Assembly (NCBI GenBank): GCA_029783825.1
Contig: JAREIK010017174.1
Location: 1-64,000 of the forward strand
DNA length: 64,000 bases
Source of the DNA: Sapria himalayana
Lineage: Eukaryota > Streptophyta > Magnoliopsida > Malpighiales > Rafflesiaceae
Direction: 5' to 3'
Shown here: one piece after another, positions 22,274-36,400 of the stretch
Position numbering within the stretch: the stretch's first letter is position 1
Layout: each line of letters starts with the position of its first letter
Notes under the pieces: model-generated
Told to the model about the DNA's origin: nothing
The model's input: only the letters and a program-made list of their open reading frames with translations
Databases searched by the model: none
Program-made: the position numbers and the translations under genes

Positions 22274-25200
22274 ACTCAATTAAAATAATTTATTAATATA
22301 TATTATAATAATGATTATAAAAAATTAATAACTATTATTAATAAGAATAATATAAATTAAAATATGATTGCAAAAACTAAAATGATTCAATCAAAATAAA
22401 ATATATTACAAAATAATAAATTTTTGTTTTAAAATTTTGCGTCTTTTATAAGCACATATATTTTTTTGATAAAAAATAAATTATTTAAACTAGATTTTTC
22501 ACTAATAATTTATATCGTAATTAATATTTCTATAAAAATAAATTGATAAATATTTAAAATAAAAATTTAAAACTACACTTAATAAAAATTAAAATGAGAT
22601 TTATGATTTATTATTAATGTATACCAATTTAAATAGTTTAAGTAGTTATAAGTTTTGTCATTTAGGAGTTAGCAATTTATTTTTTTAGGCATTTAGTGGT
22701 TTATAGGTTTTATTTAAACAATAAAATAACAAAAAAAAATTTGTAATTTTTTGTCATTTTCATAGGTTTAACCTTTGAAATATAATAATATTTATAATTT
22801 TTGAAATGTGAATACAATATTTAGTTATAATAATTTTAATAATTATATATCATATAAATTCAATATAAACAATTTTATTGATAGATATTATAATAATTAT
22901 CAAAAATTAAATTAATAAACTATTAATAATAAGATACATATTAATTAAAAAATATTTACAAAACCCAAATTGATTCAAAATTAAAGTAAAATATAATAAA
23001 TGGATAATAATTTTAAAATTTTACTTCTTTTATAAACGTATATATTTTTTTGATTTAAAATAAATTATTTAATTTATATTTGTTGCACTCATAATTTATT
23101 TTGTAATGAATATTTCTATAAAATAAACTTATAAATAATTAAAATGAATATTTAAAATTATAATAAATTGAAATAAAAATTAGATTTCTTAATTATTAAG
23201 TAGTATATAGCAATTTAATGGTTTATGTATTTAGGCATTATGGGCCATAGAAGTTTACTGATTTTACTGTGTATGCATTTAGTGGTTTATAGGTTTTATT
23301 TAAAATTAAATAACAAAATATTTATTTTTTTTTATTTTTTGCTATTTTCAAAGGTTATAACATTTGAAAATATAATAATTTTAAATTTTTTCAAATGTGA
23401 ATTCAATATTTAGTTATAATAATTATTATATTTATATATCATATAAATTCAATATAAACAATATTATGATAAATATTCTCAAAATGATGAAAAAATAATT
23501 TAATAATCTATTATTAATAAGATAGATATCAATTAAAATATAATAAAAAAACCTGAAATGATTCAGAAGAAATCAAAATATATTTCTATATAATAATTTG
23601 TTGTTTTGAAATTTTTTTTCTTTAAAAAGTTTATTCATATTTTTTGATGAAATTAATTTATATAAATTATATTTGTCTAACTCATAATTTATTTTTAATT
23701 AATATTTAATTAAAATAAATAAATAAATATTTAAAATGAATATTTAAAATTATAATGAAAAAAATAATATTGAGATTTATTCTTTATTATTTTGGAGATA
23801 CCAGTCTAATTTAAATTAGATCTGTCTCTCTAATAATTTATTTTGTAATTAATATTTTTATAAAAATAAACTGATAAATAATTAAAATAAAAATTTAAAA
23901 TTATACTGAATAAAAATTAAAAAAAGATTTATGAATTATTATTAATATATACCAGTTTAATATTTAAATATTTAAAGGATTTTTCGTTTATTACTTTAGT
24001 GATTTATGTTTTTAGGCATTTAGTGGTTTATAGGTTTTATTTAAATAATGAATAAAAAAAAATATTTTTGATATTTTTCCACATTTTCAAAGGTTATAAC
24101 CTTTGAAAATATAATAATTTTAAAATTTTTTTAAAATGTGAATACAATATTTAGTAATAATAATCATTATAATTATATCTAATATAAACTAAATATAAAT
24201 AATTTTATTGATAGATATGATATCAATTATCAGTTTATTTTTTTAGTTTTTGATAGATAATAATGATTATAATGATTACTAAATAATAATTTTTTTTAGT
24301 TTTTGCTTCTTTTTATAAGCTTATATTTTTTTGATGAAAAATAAATTATCTAAATTATATTTGTATCACTCATAATTTATTTTGTAATTAATATTTTAAT
24401 AAATTATTTAAATTATATTAAGGTTTACAAGTATAAAGGTTAAGTATTTAGGGTCTTTTGTGTTTAGGAGTTTAGAGGTTTAAGTGTTTAGGCATTTAGT
24501 GGTTTATATGTTTTATTTAAACAAATATATAACAAAAAATTTATATAGATTTTTTTTTATAATTTTTGAAGATTATAACCTTTGAAAATATAATAATTTT
24601 TAATTTTTTCATATGTAAATATAATATTAAGTTATAATAATCTTATTATAAGTCATTTAAATTCAATATAAATAATTATATTGCAAGATATTATTATAAT
24701 GATGAAAAAATATTTAATAAACAATTATTAATAAGATACATATTATTTAAAATATATTGCAAAATCTAAATTTATTCAAAATCAATGTAAAATATATTAC
24801 TTAATAATAAATTTTTTAATGTTTTGCTTTTTTTATAACTTTATATTTTTGTAATTATAAATAAATTATTTAAATTAATTTGTCATACTCATAATTTATT
24901 TTGTAATTTATAATTCTATAATAATAAACTAATAAATAATTAAAATAATTATTTAAAATTATAATGAATACAAATAAAATTGAGATTTATTATTTATTAT
25001 TCAGGATATACCTGTTTAATGGTTTAAGTATTTAGGTATTTTAGGGTTTAGGAGTTTAGTGATTTAAATGTTTAGACCTTTAGTGATTTATAATTATTAT
25101 CTAAAGATTTAAAAAAACAAAAAAATTCAACTTTTTGAATTTTTTAATTTTTGAAGGTTGTAACCTTTGAAAATATAATAATTTAAATTTTTTAAATGTG

Positions 25201-28200
25201 AATATAATATTTAGTTATAATAATCTTAATAATTATATATAATGTAAACTAAATATAAATAATTTTATTAATAGATATTATAATAATGATCAATAAATAA
25301 ATTAATAAACTAGTATTAATAAGAATGATATAAATTAAAATATAATTGTAGAATCTAAGATGATTCAAAATCAAAATAAGATATATTACTATATAATAAT
25401 TGTTAATTTTAAAAAATTTTGCTTCATTTTATATGCATATATATTTTTTTGATGAAAAATAAATTATTTAAATTATATATGTGTCACTAATAATTTACTT
25501 TGTAATTAATATTTCTATTAAAATAAATTGATAAATAAATAAAATGAATATTTAAATTTATAATGTATACTAAAAAAAAGAGATTTATGATTTATTATTT
25601 AGGGTATACCTATTTAATGGTTTATGTTTTTTGTGGTTTTGGGGTTAAGGAGTTTATTGATTTATATGTTTGCACATTTAGGTTTTTATAGGTTTTATTT
25701 AATCAATGAAATAAACAAAAAATTTATTTTTATTAATTTTCGGGATTTTCAAAGGTTATTTCAATTGAAACTATAATAATTTTTAAATTTTTTTCAAAAG
25801 TGAATTTAATATTACGTTATAATAATCATTATATTTATATTTCAAATAAATTCAATATAAATAATATATTGATAAATATTCTAATAATGATCAAAAAATA
25901 AATTAATAATCTATTATTAATAAGATAGATATCAATTAATATATAATTACAAAACCTAAAATGATTCAAATGGAAAGCAAAATATATTATTATATATAAA
26001 TATTTGTTTTGAAATTTTATTTTCTTTTTATAAGTTTATCTATATTTTTTGATAAAAAATAATTTATATAAATTATATTTGTATACCTCATAATTTATAT
26101 TATAATTAATATTTAATAAAAATAACGAATAAATAATTAAAATGAATATTTTAAAATATAATGAAAAAAATAATATTGAGATTTATTATTATTATTAAGG
26201 GTATACCAGTTTAAAAGGTTTATCTATTTATAGTTTTTGAGATTTCGCAGTTATTGCCTTAAGTGTTTAGACATTTAGTAGTTTATAGGATTTATTTAAA
26301 TAATGAGATTAAAAAAATTATTTTTGATATTTTCTCACATTTTCAAAGGTTATAAGATTTGAAAATATAATAATTTTAAATTTTTTAAAAAGGTGAATAC
26401 AATATCTAGTAATAAGAATCATTATAATTATATATAATATAAACTAAATATAAACAATTTTATTGATAGATATGATATCAATTCTCAAAAAATAAAATAA
26501 TATGCTATTCTTAATATGATAGATATAAATTAATTAAATTATATTTGTCTTACTCATAATTTATTTTGTAATTTATAATCTATAATAATAAACTAATAAA
26601 TAATAAAAATGAATATTTAAAATTATAATGAATACAAATAAAATTGAGATTTATTATTTATTATTCAGGATATATTGGTTTTATGGTTTAAGTATTTAGG
26701 TGTTTTGTGGTTTAGAAGTATAGTGATTTAATTTTTTATACTTTTAGTGATTTATAGTTTTCTTTAAAGAAAGAAAAAATAAAAAATTCAATTTTTTGAT
26801 TTTTTATTTTTGAAGGTTATATCCTTTGAAAATATAATAATTTTTAATTTTTTTTAATTGTGAATATAATATTTAGTTATAATAATCTTAATAATTATAT
26901 ATAATGTAAACTCACTATAAATAATTTTATTGATATATATTATAATAATGATCAATAAATAAATTAATAAACTAGTATTTATAAGAATGATATAAATTAA
27001 AATATAATTGTAAAATCTAAAATCATTCAAAATCAAAATAAGATATATTATTTAATAATAATTTTTTATTTTTAAAATTTTCTCTTTTTATGAGCATTTT
27101 TTTGATGAAAAATAAATTATTTAAATTATATTTGTCGCACTAATAATTTAATTTGTAATTAATATTTCTATAAAAATAAACTGATAAATAATTAAAATGA
27201 ATATTTAAAATTATAATGAATACTAATAAAACTGAGATTTATGATTTATTATTTAGACTATACTAATTTAATGTTTTAAGTATTTATGGGCTTCGGGGTT
27301 TAGGAGTTTATTCATTTTAGTATTTAGTCATTTAGTGGTTTATAGGTTTTATATAAAAAATAAAATAACAAAAAATTTATTTTTGTTATTTTTTCTCATT
27401 TTTGAAGGTTATAACATTTGAAAATATAATAATTTTAAATTTTTTTAAAAGTGAATACAATATAGAGTTATAATAATCATAATAATTATATATCATATAA
27501 ATTCAATATAAACTATTTTATTGATATTTATTATGATAATGATCATAAAAAAGTAAAAACCAATTATTAATAAGATAAATATTGTTTAAAATATATTTGC
27601 AAAACCTAAAATAACTCAAAATCAAAGTGAAATATTTTACTAAATATTAATTTTAAATTTTTAAATATTTGTATCCTTTTATAAGCCTATATATTTTTTG
27701 ATGAAAAATAAATTATTTAAATTATATGTCTCACTAATAATTTATTTTTTAATTTATATTCCTATAAAATTAAACTAATAAATAATTAAAATATATATTT
27801 AAAATTATAATGAATACTAATAAAAATTAGATTTATGATTTATTATTTAGGGTATAACTATTTAATTGTTTATGTTTTTTGTTGTTTTTGGGTTAAGGAG
27901 TTTATTGATTTATATGTTTACACATTTTCGTGTTTATAGGTTTTATTTAATCAATGAAATAACAAAAAATTTATTTTTATGAATTTTCCTCATTTTCAAA
28001 TGTTATAACCTTTGAAAATATAATAATTTTTTAATAATTCTAAAATATGAATACAATACTTAGTTAAAATAATCTTAATAATTATATTTGGTGTAAATTC
28101 AATATATAAAATTTTATTAATATATATTATTTTGATGATCAACAAATAAATTGATAAACTATTATTAATAAGACAGATATTAATTAAAATATATTTGCAC

Positions 28201-30298
28201 AACCCAAAATAATTTAAAATCAAAGTAAATTATATAACTAAATAAAATTTTAAATTTTTGAAATAGTTTTATTTTTATAAGCATATATTTTTTTTCATAA
28301 AAAATAATTTATTTAAATTATATATGTCTCACTCATTATTTATTTTGTAATTAATATTCCTATAAAAATAAAATAAAAAATAATTAAAATGAATATTTAA
28401 AATTATTATGAATAATAATAAAAATGAGATTTATTATTTATTATTTATGTTATATAGGTTTAATGGTTTAAGTATTTAGGAGGTTTTGGGGTTTATGAGT
28501 CTAGAGATTTAAATGTTTAGGCATTTAGTGGTTTATAAATTATATTTAAATAAAAAAACATTATTTTTGTGATTTTTATCATTTTTGAAGGTTATAACCG
28601 TGGAAAAATATAGTAATTTTTAAATTTTTATCAAATGTAAATATAATATTTAGTTATAATAACTTAATAATTATAAGACATTTTAATTGAATATAAGTAA
28701 TTTTATTGTTCGATATTATAAAAATGATAAATAATAAATTAATAAACTATTATTAATAAGATTGATCGCAACTTAAAATATAATTGCAAAACTTATATAT
28801 AATGATTCAAAATCTAAGTAAAATATATTACTAAATAATAATTTTTTATTTTTAAATTTTTACTTCTTATATAAGATTTTTTTTTGATTGAAAATAAATT
28901 ATTAAAATTATATTTGTTTCACTCATTATTGATTTTGTGATTGATATTTCTATAAAAAATAAAATAATAAATAATTAAAATTATTTAAAACTATAATGAA
29001 TACAAATTAAAATGAGTTTTATGATTTATTATATATGGTATACCTATTTAATGGTTTGAATTATTTAGTGGTTTATAGGTTTTATTTATATAATAAAAAT
29101 TTAAAATTCTATTTTTGATTATTTCTGATTTTAAAAGATTATAACCTTTTAAAATAAAGTAATTTTTAAATTTTTTTTGAAATGTAAATACCATGCATAA
29201 TTATATTAATCTTACTAATTTTATATCATATAAATTCAATATAAATAATTTTAATGATAGATATTATAATAATGATCAAAAATTAAATTAATAAACTATT
29301 ATTAATAATATTAATATTAATTAAAATATATTTACATAACACAAAATGATTCAAAATCAAATCAAAATATATTACTAAATAATAAGTTTTAATTTTTAAA
29401 ATTTTAATTCCTTTTATAAACTTATATTATTTTTTATTTAAATAATATTTGTCTCTCTCGAAATTTATTTTGTAATTAATTTTTCTAAAAGATTAAACTA
29501 TACATATTTAAAATGAATATTTAAAATTATAATAAATAGAAATAAAAATGAGATTTATTATTTATTAAGTAGTATATAGCTGTTAAAAGGTTTATGTATT
29601 TAGGGGTTTCGAGATTTATGAGCTTACTGATTTTAGTAAGTAAGCATTTAATGATCTATAGGTTTTATTTAAAAAATGAAATAACAAAAAAATTTATTTT
29701 TATTATTTTTTCTCAATTTTTAAGGTTATAACCTTTGAAAATATAATAATTTTTAAATTATTTTCAAAAGTGAATTCAATATTTAGTTATAATAATAAAT
29801 ATATTTTTATATCATATAAATTCAATATAAACTATTTTATTGATAAATATTCAAAACATGATCAAAAAATAAATTAATAATATATTATTAATAAGATAGA
29901 TATCAATTATAATATAATTACAAAACTTAAAATGATTCAGAAGCAAAGCAAAATATATTACTATATAATAATTTTTTGTTTTGAAATTTTTTTTAAAAAA
30001 AGTTTATCTATATTATTTTGATGAAAAATAATTTATATAAATTATATTTGTGTAACTCATAATTTATTTTGTAATTAATATTTATATAAAAATAAGCAAA
30101 TAAATAATTAAATTTAATATTTAAAATTAAAAAGAAAAAAAAGTGTTTATTCTTTATTATTTAGGATATAGCGATTTAATTTAAATTAGATCTATCTCAC
30201 TAATAATTTATTTTGTAATTAATATTTTTATAAAAATAAACTAATAAATAATTAAAATAAAAATAAAAATTAAACTAAATAATTAAAATAATTTATTT
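22274..30298 (+). repeat. Satellite array, + orientation (block S5, left of Element X)
   Basis: Octamer-block ends lie near 22690, 23275, 24015, 24495, 25078, 25680, 26274, 26745, 27326, 27925, 28522, 29060 and 29646. Some monomers are shortened, for example near 24200-24300 and 26520-26560. The segment 23310-25690 is repeated at 39347-41340. The final part, 29650-30298, matches 53531-54150 in reverse, forming the flank of the inverted Element X duplication. Open frames at 26854-27036 and 27996-28223 (- strand) are satellite translations. Confidence 0.92.
24083..24110. repeat. Perfect 28-bp satellite palindrome
   Basis: Half-site attttcaaaggtta plus its exact reverse complement, just after the octamer block. 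Confidence 0.93.
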
Positions 30299-31397
30299 TG
30301 TTCCTCTCTCAACTCTAGAATCATTGCTAAAACTCTAACCAAAATAATAGGTGCTTTTACTTTATCTATATTATGTCTCATCATATTTGATGATGAATCA
30401 ATGGGCTATCAAAGGTAATTTGACTCATGTATGCTAACAGACTAAACCATAGTTGCACCCCTATGTGTTGAAATAGCTAGTTGTTGGGGATGCAATTTAT
30501 ATTGATTATTGTAATTTCTTCTAAAATATCTCTCATGCACACACTCAAAGCAAATTTTTAAAACATAGTTCACCTCTAAAAAAATAACCAACTTGTAGCC
30601 TATTAGAACAAACTAGCCCCAGGGTGGTTTGAGCAGGACAAGAGTTATGGGCTCTCTTTCAATCAAGAATCAAAAAATTTATTTTATTGTCATGTCTAAG
30701 CCTTATTTTTATAACCTCATGGATATGAAAAGTATCATTTCTTTCTTTTTAAATTAAATAAGTTATGTATACAAGCTCACAATACCCAAAAAGGCGTAAA
30801 TGAATCATATTCAAATGTATAAAAGGTTTTAATCATTGCTCAAAATATTAGTTTTGCATATTGACACTTGAGGTCACAAATCAAATGAAAAATCCGAAGT
30901 GATATTTCCAATCCCAAGTAGTTTAGCTATAGAAAGTTATAAAGAGTAGTACTCGAGCTTTTACTATTTCTAGGGTCATTACTTTTACTCTTGAGGAATG
31001 TCCAAATTTATAATCATTCTTAGTGCAATAACTTTGCAATATAAAGATAAAATGCACAAGCAATGGTCATATCAAATATTGTGACCCAATATTATAGTGA
31101 TTAAATATGTATCCATGATCATTCTTAGTGCCATAACAATATGTTCAACAGAGAGACACAAGTTATGGCATATTCTCATCGATATGATTTTGTGTTCTAG
31201 AGACAAAATATAAAATCATGAGTATTGCTAATGTTACAATAATCTAAAGCAAGAAATAGACTGAATCAATAACTCACCCCTTGATTCATGACTTTGTGTT
31301 ACATATACAAAAAGATAAATCTGTGACATTCCTAAAAGTTGTGAATTTCAATTTAAATTTAACACTTAGTCATTTGATTATAAAAGTGCAAAACATG

Positions 31398-31476
31398 AGT
31401 TTTAGGAGTTAGGGTTTATGGATTAGGGTTATAGTTTATGGTTTAAGGTTTAGGATTTAAAGTTTAGGGTTTATGG
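31398..31476 (+). repeat. Degenerate telomere-like heptamer array (TTTAGGG-type)
   Basis: About 11 heptamers in register, with variants such as tagggtt, tatggtt, taaggtt and taggatt. The 7-bp spacing is that of the plant telomere repeat TTTAGGG, with heavy substitution. The counterpart in copy 2 is 52351-52431. This differs from the satellite's own blocks, whose period is 8. Confidence 0.85.
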
Positions 31477-31495
31477 TTTTTTTTTTGTTTTTTTT
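31477..31495 (-). repeat. Short T-rich tract (A-tract on - strand)
   Basis: Eighteen T with one G, abutting the heptamer array. In copy 2 the equivalent A-rich tract is about 90 bp, so the tract has changed length since duplication. Confidence 0.85.
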
Positions 31496-33335
31496 CTGGA
31501 AAATACACAATTTTTTAATCATTTAGGCACACAACTTACAAGAGACTAAAAAGCTGACTAAATTAGGCCAGCCCACCAAAAATTATGCACATTTATGATT
31601 CTATGCATAGAATACATAAAAAAACATAATGCCTAATAATTCCAAGAGTATGAATAAAACTAAAATCACTTGGCATTCCAGGACTTCAGAGTTGGCATTG
31701 AGTCATTATGCACACTGCGTCCTTTCTATTCAGATTTGTCCAAGCCTTTTGGAGGAACATAAATGATGCACCATATTAAAACTATGCAAATATAAGATTG
31801 TGCATGTGTGTGACATGCAGCATCAAGCGTTTGCCTATGTCATTGCTATGCAATGGAATACATGTAAAACTGTATACCCATAAATCCACAAGTGCATATC
31901 TACGGCACTTTGTTAATTCATTCTCACCTCTGAATTCCTCATTCTTTTGCTCCAATGACCCTCAAAAAAGTATCTCTTGGGTTAGAATGCTTCCTCCTCG
32001 AGCTCCAAGAAGTGGTTGTAAGTTGCACCGAAAAAATATCAAATAATATGCATGCAATGGTGTGCATGTGTGATGAGGTCCATCTCATAGTCTAATTATC
32101 TACGCGTACAACCAAGCTAGAATACAAGTAAAATTATAAAATGCTATAAAGATGTGTCTTCTACTCCCGGGAGTGTAGCATCACCTAATGTGTATTTACA
32201 AAATACATTAGTGGGCCCCACTTAGAGATACTCATGGGTCCAGTTGCCCTAATTGCATGCTACATAGAGAACAAACAAAATTGTGTGTGTAAGTATGTCA
32301 TGATCCGTCTCTACAAGTACATGGTGCATACAAAGTCCAAAATACAAATAAGACTACAAACATAAACTACAAGTTTGAATCTTTCGCTCCCGTGTGGCTG
32401 GTCTCGACTCCATTGCTTACTGGCCCTGCTTGGTGATTATTAGGATTTTTCCGGCTCTCCAATTAATCTTGGATTACCCGCTACTCATGTTGGGTGATGG
32501 TTGGGTGTCCCTCTATGCTGCCTGATAGTGCTAGTGGGACCCACTCCTAGATACTCATGGGTTTACTCCCGACCACTTTGCTCGGTCTCTTCAGTTGTCT
32601 GAATGTTATCATCCCGACTTGCTAGTGGGGACCTCTACATGCTGGTGGGCCATACTTCTGGCTTTTTCAGGACTTGCTGGCTCCTTTAAATGCTACACCA
32701 AAATTGACAAGAATATGTGCACGTGTGTACTGTGGTCCATCGTTATGTGTGTGTGGTGCAACAGTATAAGGGTTTAGGAGTTTAGTAATTTAAGTATTAA
32801 GGTATTTTGTGGTTTATAGTTTTATTTAAATAATTAAATAACAAAAAAATTATTTTTATGATTTTTTATCATTTTCAAGGATATAACCATCGAAAATATT
32901 ATAATTTTTAATTTTTTTTCAAATGTTAATACCATATTTAATTATAATAATCAAAAAATTAAATATCATGGAAATTTAATATAAATAATTTTATTGATCG
33001 ATATTATAATACTGATCATAAAATAAATTAATAAACTATTATTTATAAGATAGATTTTAATTAAAATATATTTGCAAAACCTAAAACGATTCAAAATCAA
33101 AGTAAAATATATTACTAAATAATAATTTTTTATTTTTAAATTTCTAATTCTTTTTATAAGCTTATAAATTTTTTTGATGAAGATAAATTATTTACATTGT
33201 ATTTGTATCATTCATAATTTTATTTTGCAATTAATATTTATTTAAAAATAAACTAATAAATAATTAAAATGAATATTGAAATTATAATGAATACAAATAA
33301 AAATGAGATTTATGATTAATTATTTAGGGTATACT

Positions 33336-33415
33336 GGTTTAATGGTTTAAGTATTTAGGAGTTTAGAAGTTTAGTGATTTAAGTGTTTAGGGATTTAGTA
33401 GTTTATATGTTTTAT
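33336..33415 (+). repeat. Type example of the satellite octamer block
   Basis: Ten consecutive octamers without an indel. Every unit fits NNTTTANN or a one-base variant; examples are ggtttaat, tatttagg, agtttagt, tgtttagg and ggttttat-like ends. Consensus is close to GGTTTAGG, that is a circular TTTAGGGG. Confidence 0.9.
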
Positions 33416-36400
33416 TTAAATAATGAAATAACAAAAAAATTAATTTTCAAATTTTTTATCAATTTTGAATGTTATAACCTTTATAAATATAATAATTTTT
33501 AAATTTTTTTCAAATGTGAATACAATATTTAGTTATAATAAACTTAATAAGTATATATCATGTAAATTAAAAATAAACAATTTTATTGATAGATATTAAT
33601 AAACTAAATATAAATATAAATATAATAATGATCAAAAATTAAATTAATAAACTATTATTTATTGATAGATATTTATATATTATTTATAAATACTTAAACC
33701 TTTAAAGATGGTTTAAATGTTTAAGTATTTAAGGGTTTTTGGGTTTGGGATTTAGGAGTTTAATGATTTAAGCGTTTTGGCATTTAGTAGTTGATAGGTT
33801 TTATATAAACAATAAAATAACAAAAAATTTATTTTTGTGATATTATCTAATTTTAAAATATGATAACCTTTAAAAATATAATAATTTTTAAATTATTTTC
33901 AAATGTAAATATAATATTTAGTTATAATAATCTTAATATTTATATATCATGTAAATTCTATATAAATAATTTTATTGATAAATATTCTAATAATGATCAA
34001 AAAATAAAGTAATAATCTATTATTAATAAGGTAGATATCAAACCTAAAATATAATTACAAACCTAAAATGATTCAGAAGCAATGCAAAATATATTTTTAT
34101 ATAATAATTTTTTTAAAAATTTTTTTTTCTTTTAGAAAGTTTATCTATAATTTTTTGATGAAAAATAATTTATATAAATTATTTTTGTCTAGCACAATTT
34201 ATTTTTTAATTAATATTTATATATAAATAAACAAATAAATAATTAAAATGAATGTTTAAAATTATAATGAAAAAAATTGAGATTTATTCTTTATTATTTA
34301 CGGATACTGTTTTAATTTAAATTAGATCAGTCTCACTAATAATTTATTTTGTAATTAATATTTATATATAAATAAACAAATAAATAATTAAAATGAATGT
34401 TTAAAATTATACTGAATAAAAATTAAAATGAGATTTATGAATTATTATTAATGTTTACCAGTTTAAAGGTTTAAGTTTTAAAGGTTTTTCCGTTTAGGAG
34501 TTTAGTGATTTATGTTTTTAGGCATTTAGTGGTTTATAGGTTTTATTTAAATAATGAAATAACAAAAAATATATTATTTATATTTTTTCACATTTTCAAA
34601 GGTTATACCTTTGAAAATATAATAATTTTAAATTTTTTTAAAAATGTGAATACATTATTTAGTAATAATAATCATTATAATTATATATAATATAAACTAA
34701 ATAAAAAAAAATTTATTAATAGATATGATATCAATTATCAAAAAATAAATTAATATGCTATTATTAATATGATAGATATAAATTAAATATAATTAAAAAA
34801 CCTAAAATGATTCAAAAATAATGTAAAATTTATTACTAAATAATAATTTTTGTTTTTTAATTTTTGGTTCTTTTTATAAGCTTATATATTTTTTTGTTGA
34901 AAAATAAATTATTTAAATTATATTTCTATCACTCATAAATTATTTTGTAATTAATATTTCAATATATTATTTAAATTATATTTAAGGTTTACGAGTTTAA
35001 AGGTTTAAGTATTTAGGGGCTTCGGGGTTTAGGAGTTTAGAGATTTATGTGTTTAGGCATTAAATGGTTTATAAGTTTTATTTAAACAATGATATAACAA
35101 AAAATTTATTTTTGATATTTTTTATCATTTTTGAGGGTTATATCCTTTGAAAATATAACTATTTTTAAATTTTTTTTACATGTGAATACTATATTTTGTT
35201 ATGATAATCTTAATAATTATATATCATGTAAATTCAATATAAACAATTATATTGAAATATATTATATTGATGATCAAAAAATAAATTAATAAACTATTAT
35301 TAATAAGATAGATATTATTTTAAATATATTTGCAAAACATAAATTTATTCAAAATCAATGTAAAATATATTACAAAATAATACTTTCTTTGATTTGATGT
35401 TTTGCTTCTTTTTATAAGTTTATATTTTTTGTTATTAAAAAAAAAGTATTCAAATTATATTTGTCTTCCTCATAATTAATTTATAATATATAATTCTATA
35501 AAAATAAACTAATAAATAAATAAAATGAATTTTTAAAATTATAATGAATGCATATAAAATAGAGATTTATTATGTATTATTTAGGATATACTAGTTTAAT
35601 GGTTTAAGTATTTAGGCATTTTGGGATTTAGAGATTTATGTGTTTAGGCAGTAAGTGATTTATAACTTTTATTTTAAGAATGAAAAAATAAAAAATTTAA
35701 TTTTTTGTTTTTTATTAATTTTTAAAGGTTATACCCTTTGAATTTATAATAATTTTTAATTTTTTTATATGTGAATATAATATTTAGTAATAATAATCTT
35801 AATAATTATATATAATGTAAACTCAATATAAATAATTTTATTAATAGTTATTATAATAATGATTAATAAAAAATTAATAAACTATTATTAATAAGAATGA
35901 TATAAAGTAAAATATTATTCCAAAATCTTTAATGATTCAAAATAAAAATTAAATATATAACTAAATAATAAATTTTTGTTTTTAAAATTTTGCCTCATTT
36001 TATTAGGATATATTTTTTTTGTTTAAAAATAAATTATTTAAATTAGATATGTCTCACTAATAATTTATTTTGTAATTAAAATTTTTTTAAAAATAAACTG
36101 ATAAATAATTAAAATTAAAATTTAAAATTATACTTAATAAAAATTAAATTGAGATTTATGATTTTATTATTAATGTACACCTGTTTAATTGTTTAAGTCA
36201 TAAAAGGTTTTGTCGTTTAAAAGTTTAGCAATTTATGTTTTTAGGCATTTAGTGGCTTATAGATTTTATTTAAACAATAAAATAACAAAAAAACTTTGTA
36301 CTTTTTTCTCATTTAAATAGATTATAACCTTCTAAAATATAATAATATTTAAAAATATTTTGAAATATGAATACAATATTTAGTTATAATAATATTAATA

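Larger units (their letters stand above)
30299..32763 (+). mobile_element. Element X, copy 1 (unclassified interspersed element)
   Basis: A 2465-bp island visibly richer in G+C than the satellite, with sharp borders. Its inverted counterpart is 50996-53530 and a stub lies at 21083-21129. Termini read TGTT...AACA, which would suit an LTR, but no 5-bp target duplication, primer-binding site or coding domain was found, so this is only a possibility. In order it contains AT-moderate sequence (30299-31395), a degenerate telomere-like heptamer array (31398-31476), a T-rich tract (31477-31495), then mixed unique sequence that is more G+C-rich after about 32380. The phrase attcttagtgc-ataac recurs near 31016 and 31120. 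Open frames 31798-32046 and 32595-32777 have no recognisable domain. It may be a decayed retroelement or captured host DNA. Confidence 0.8.

Noticed and set aside
31398..31476. A functional telomere or chromosome end
   Set aside because: Only about 80 bp of heavily degenerate heptamers, internal to Element X and duplicated with it. It is an interstitial relic.
30299..32763. Element X as a solo LTR with TGTT...AACA ends
   Set aside because: The ends fit, but neither copy has a 5-bp target duplication, satellite appears lost at the insertion point, and no primer-binding or polypurine site is adjacent. It is left unclassified.
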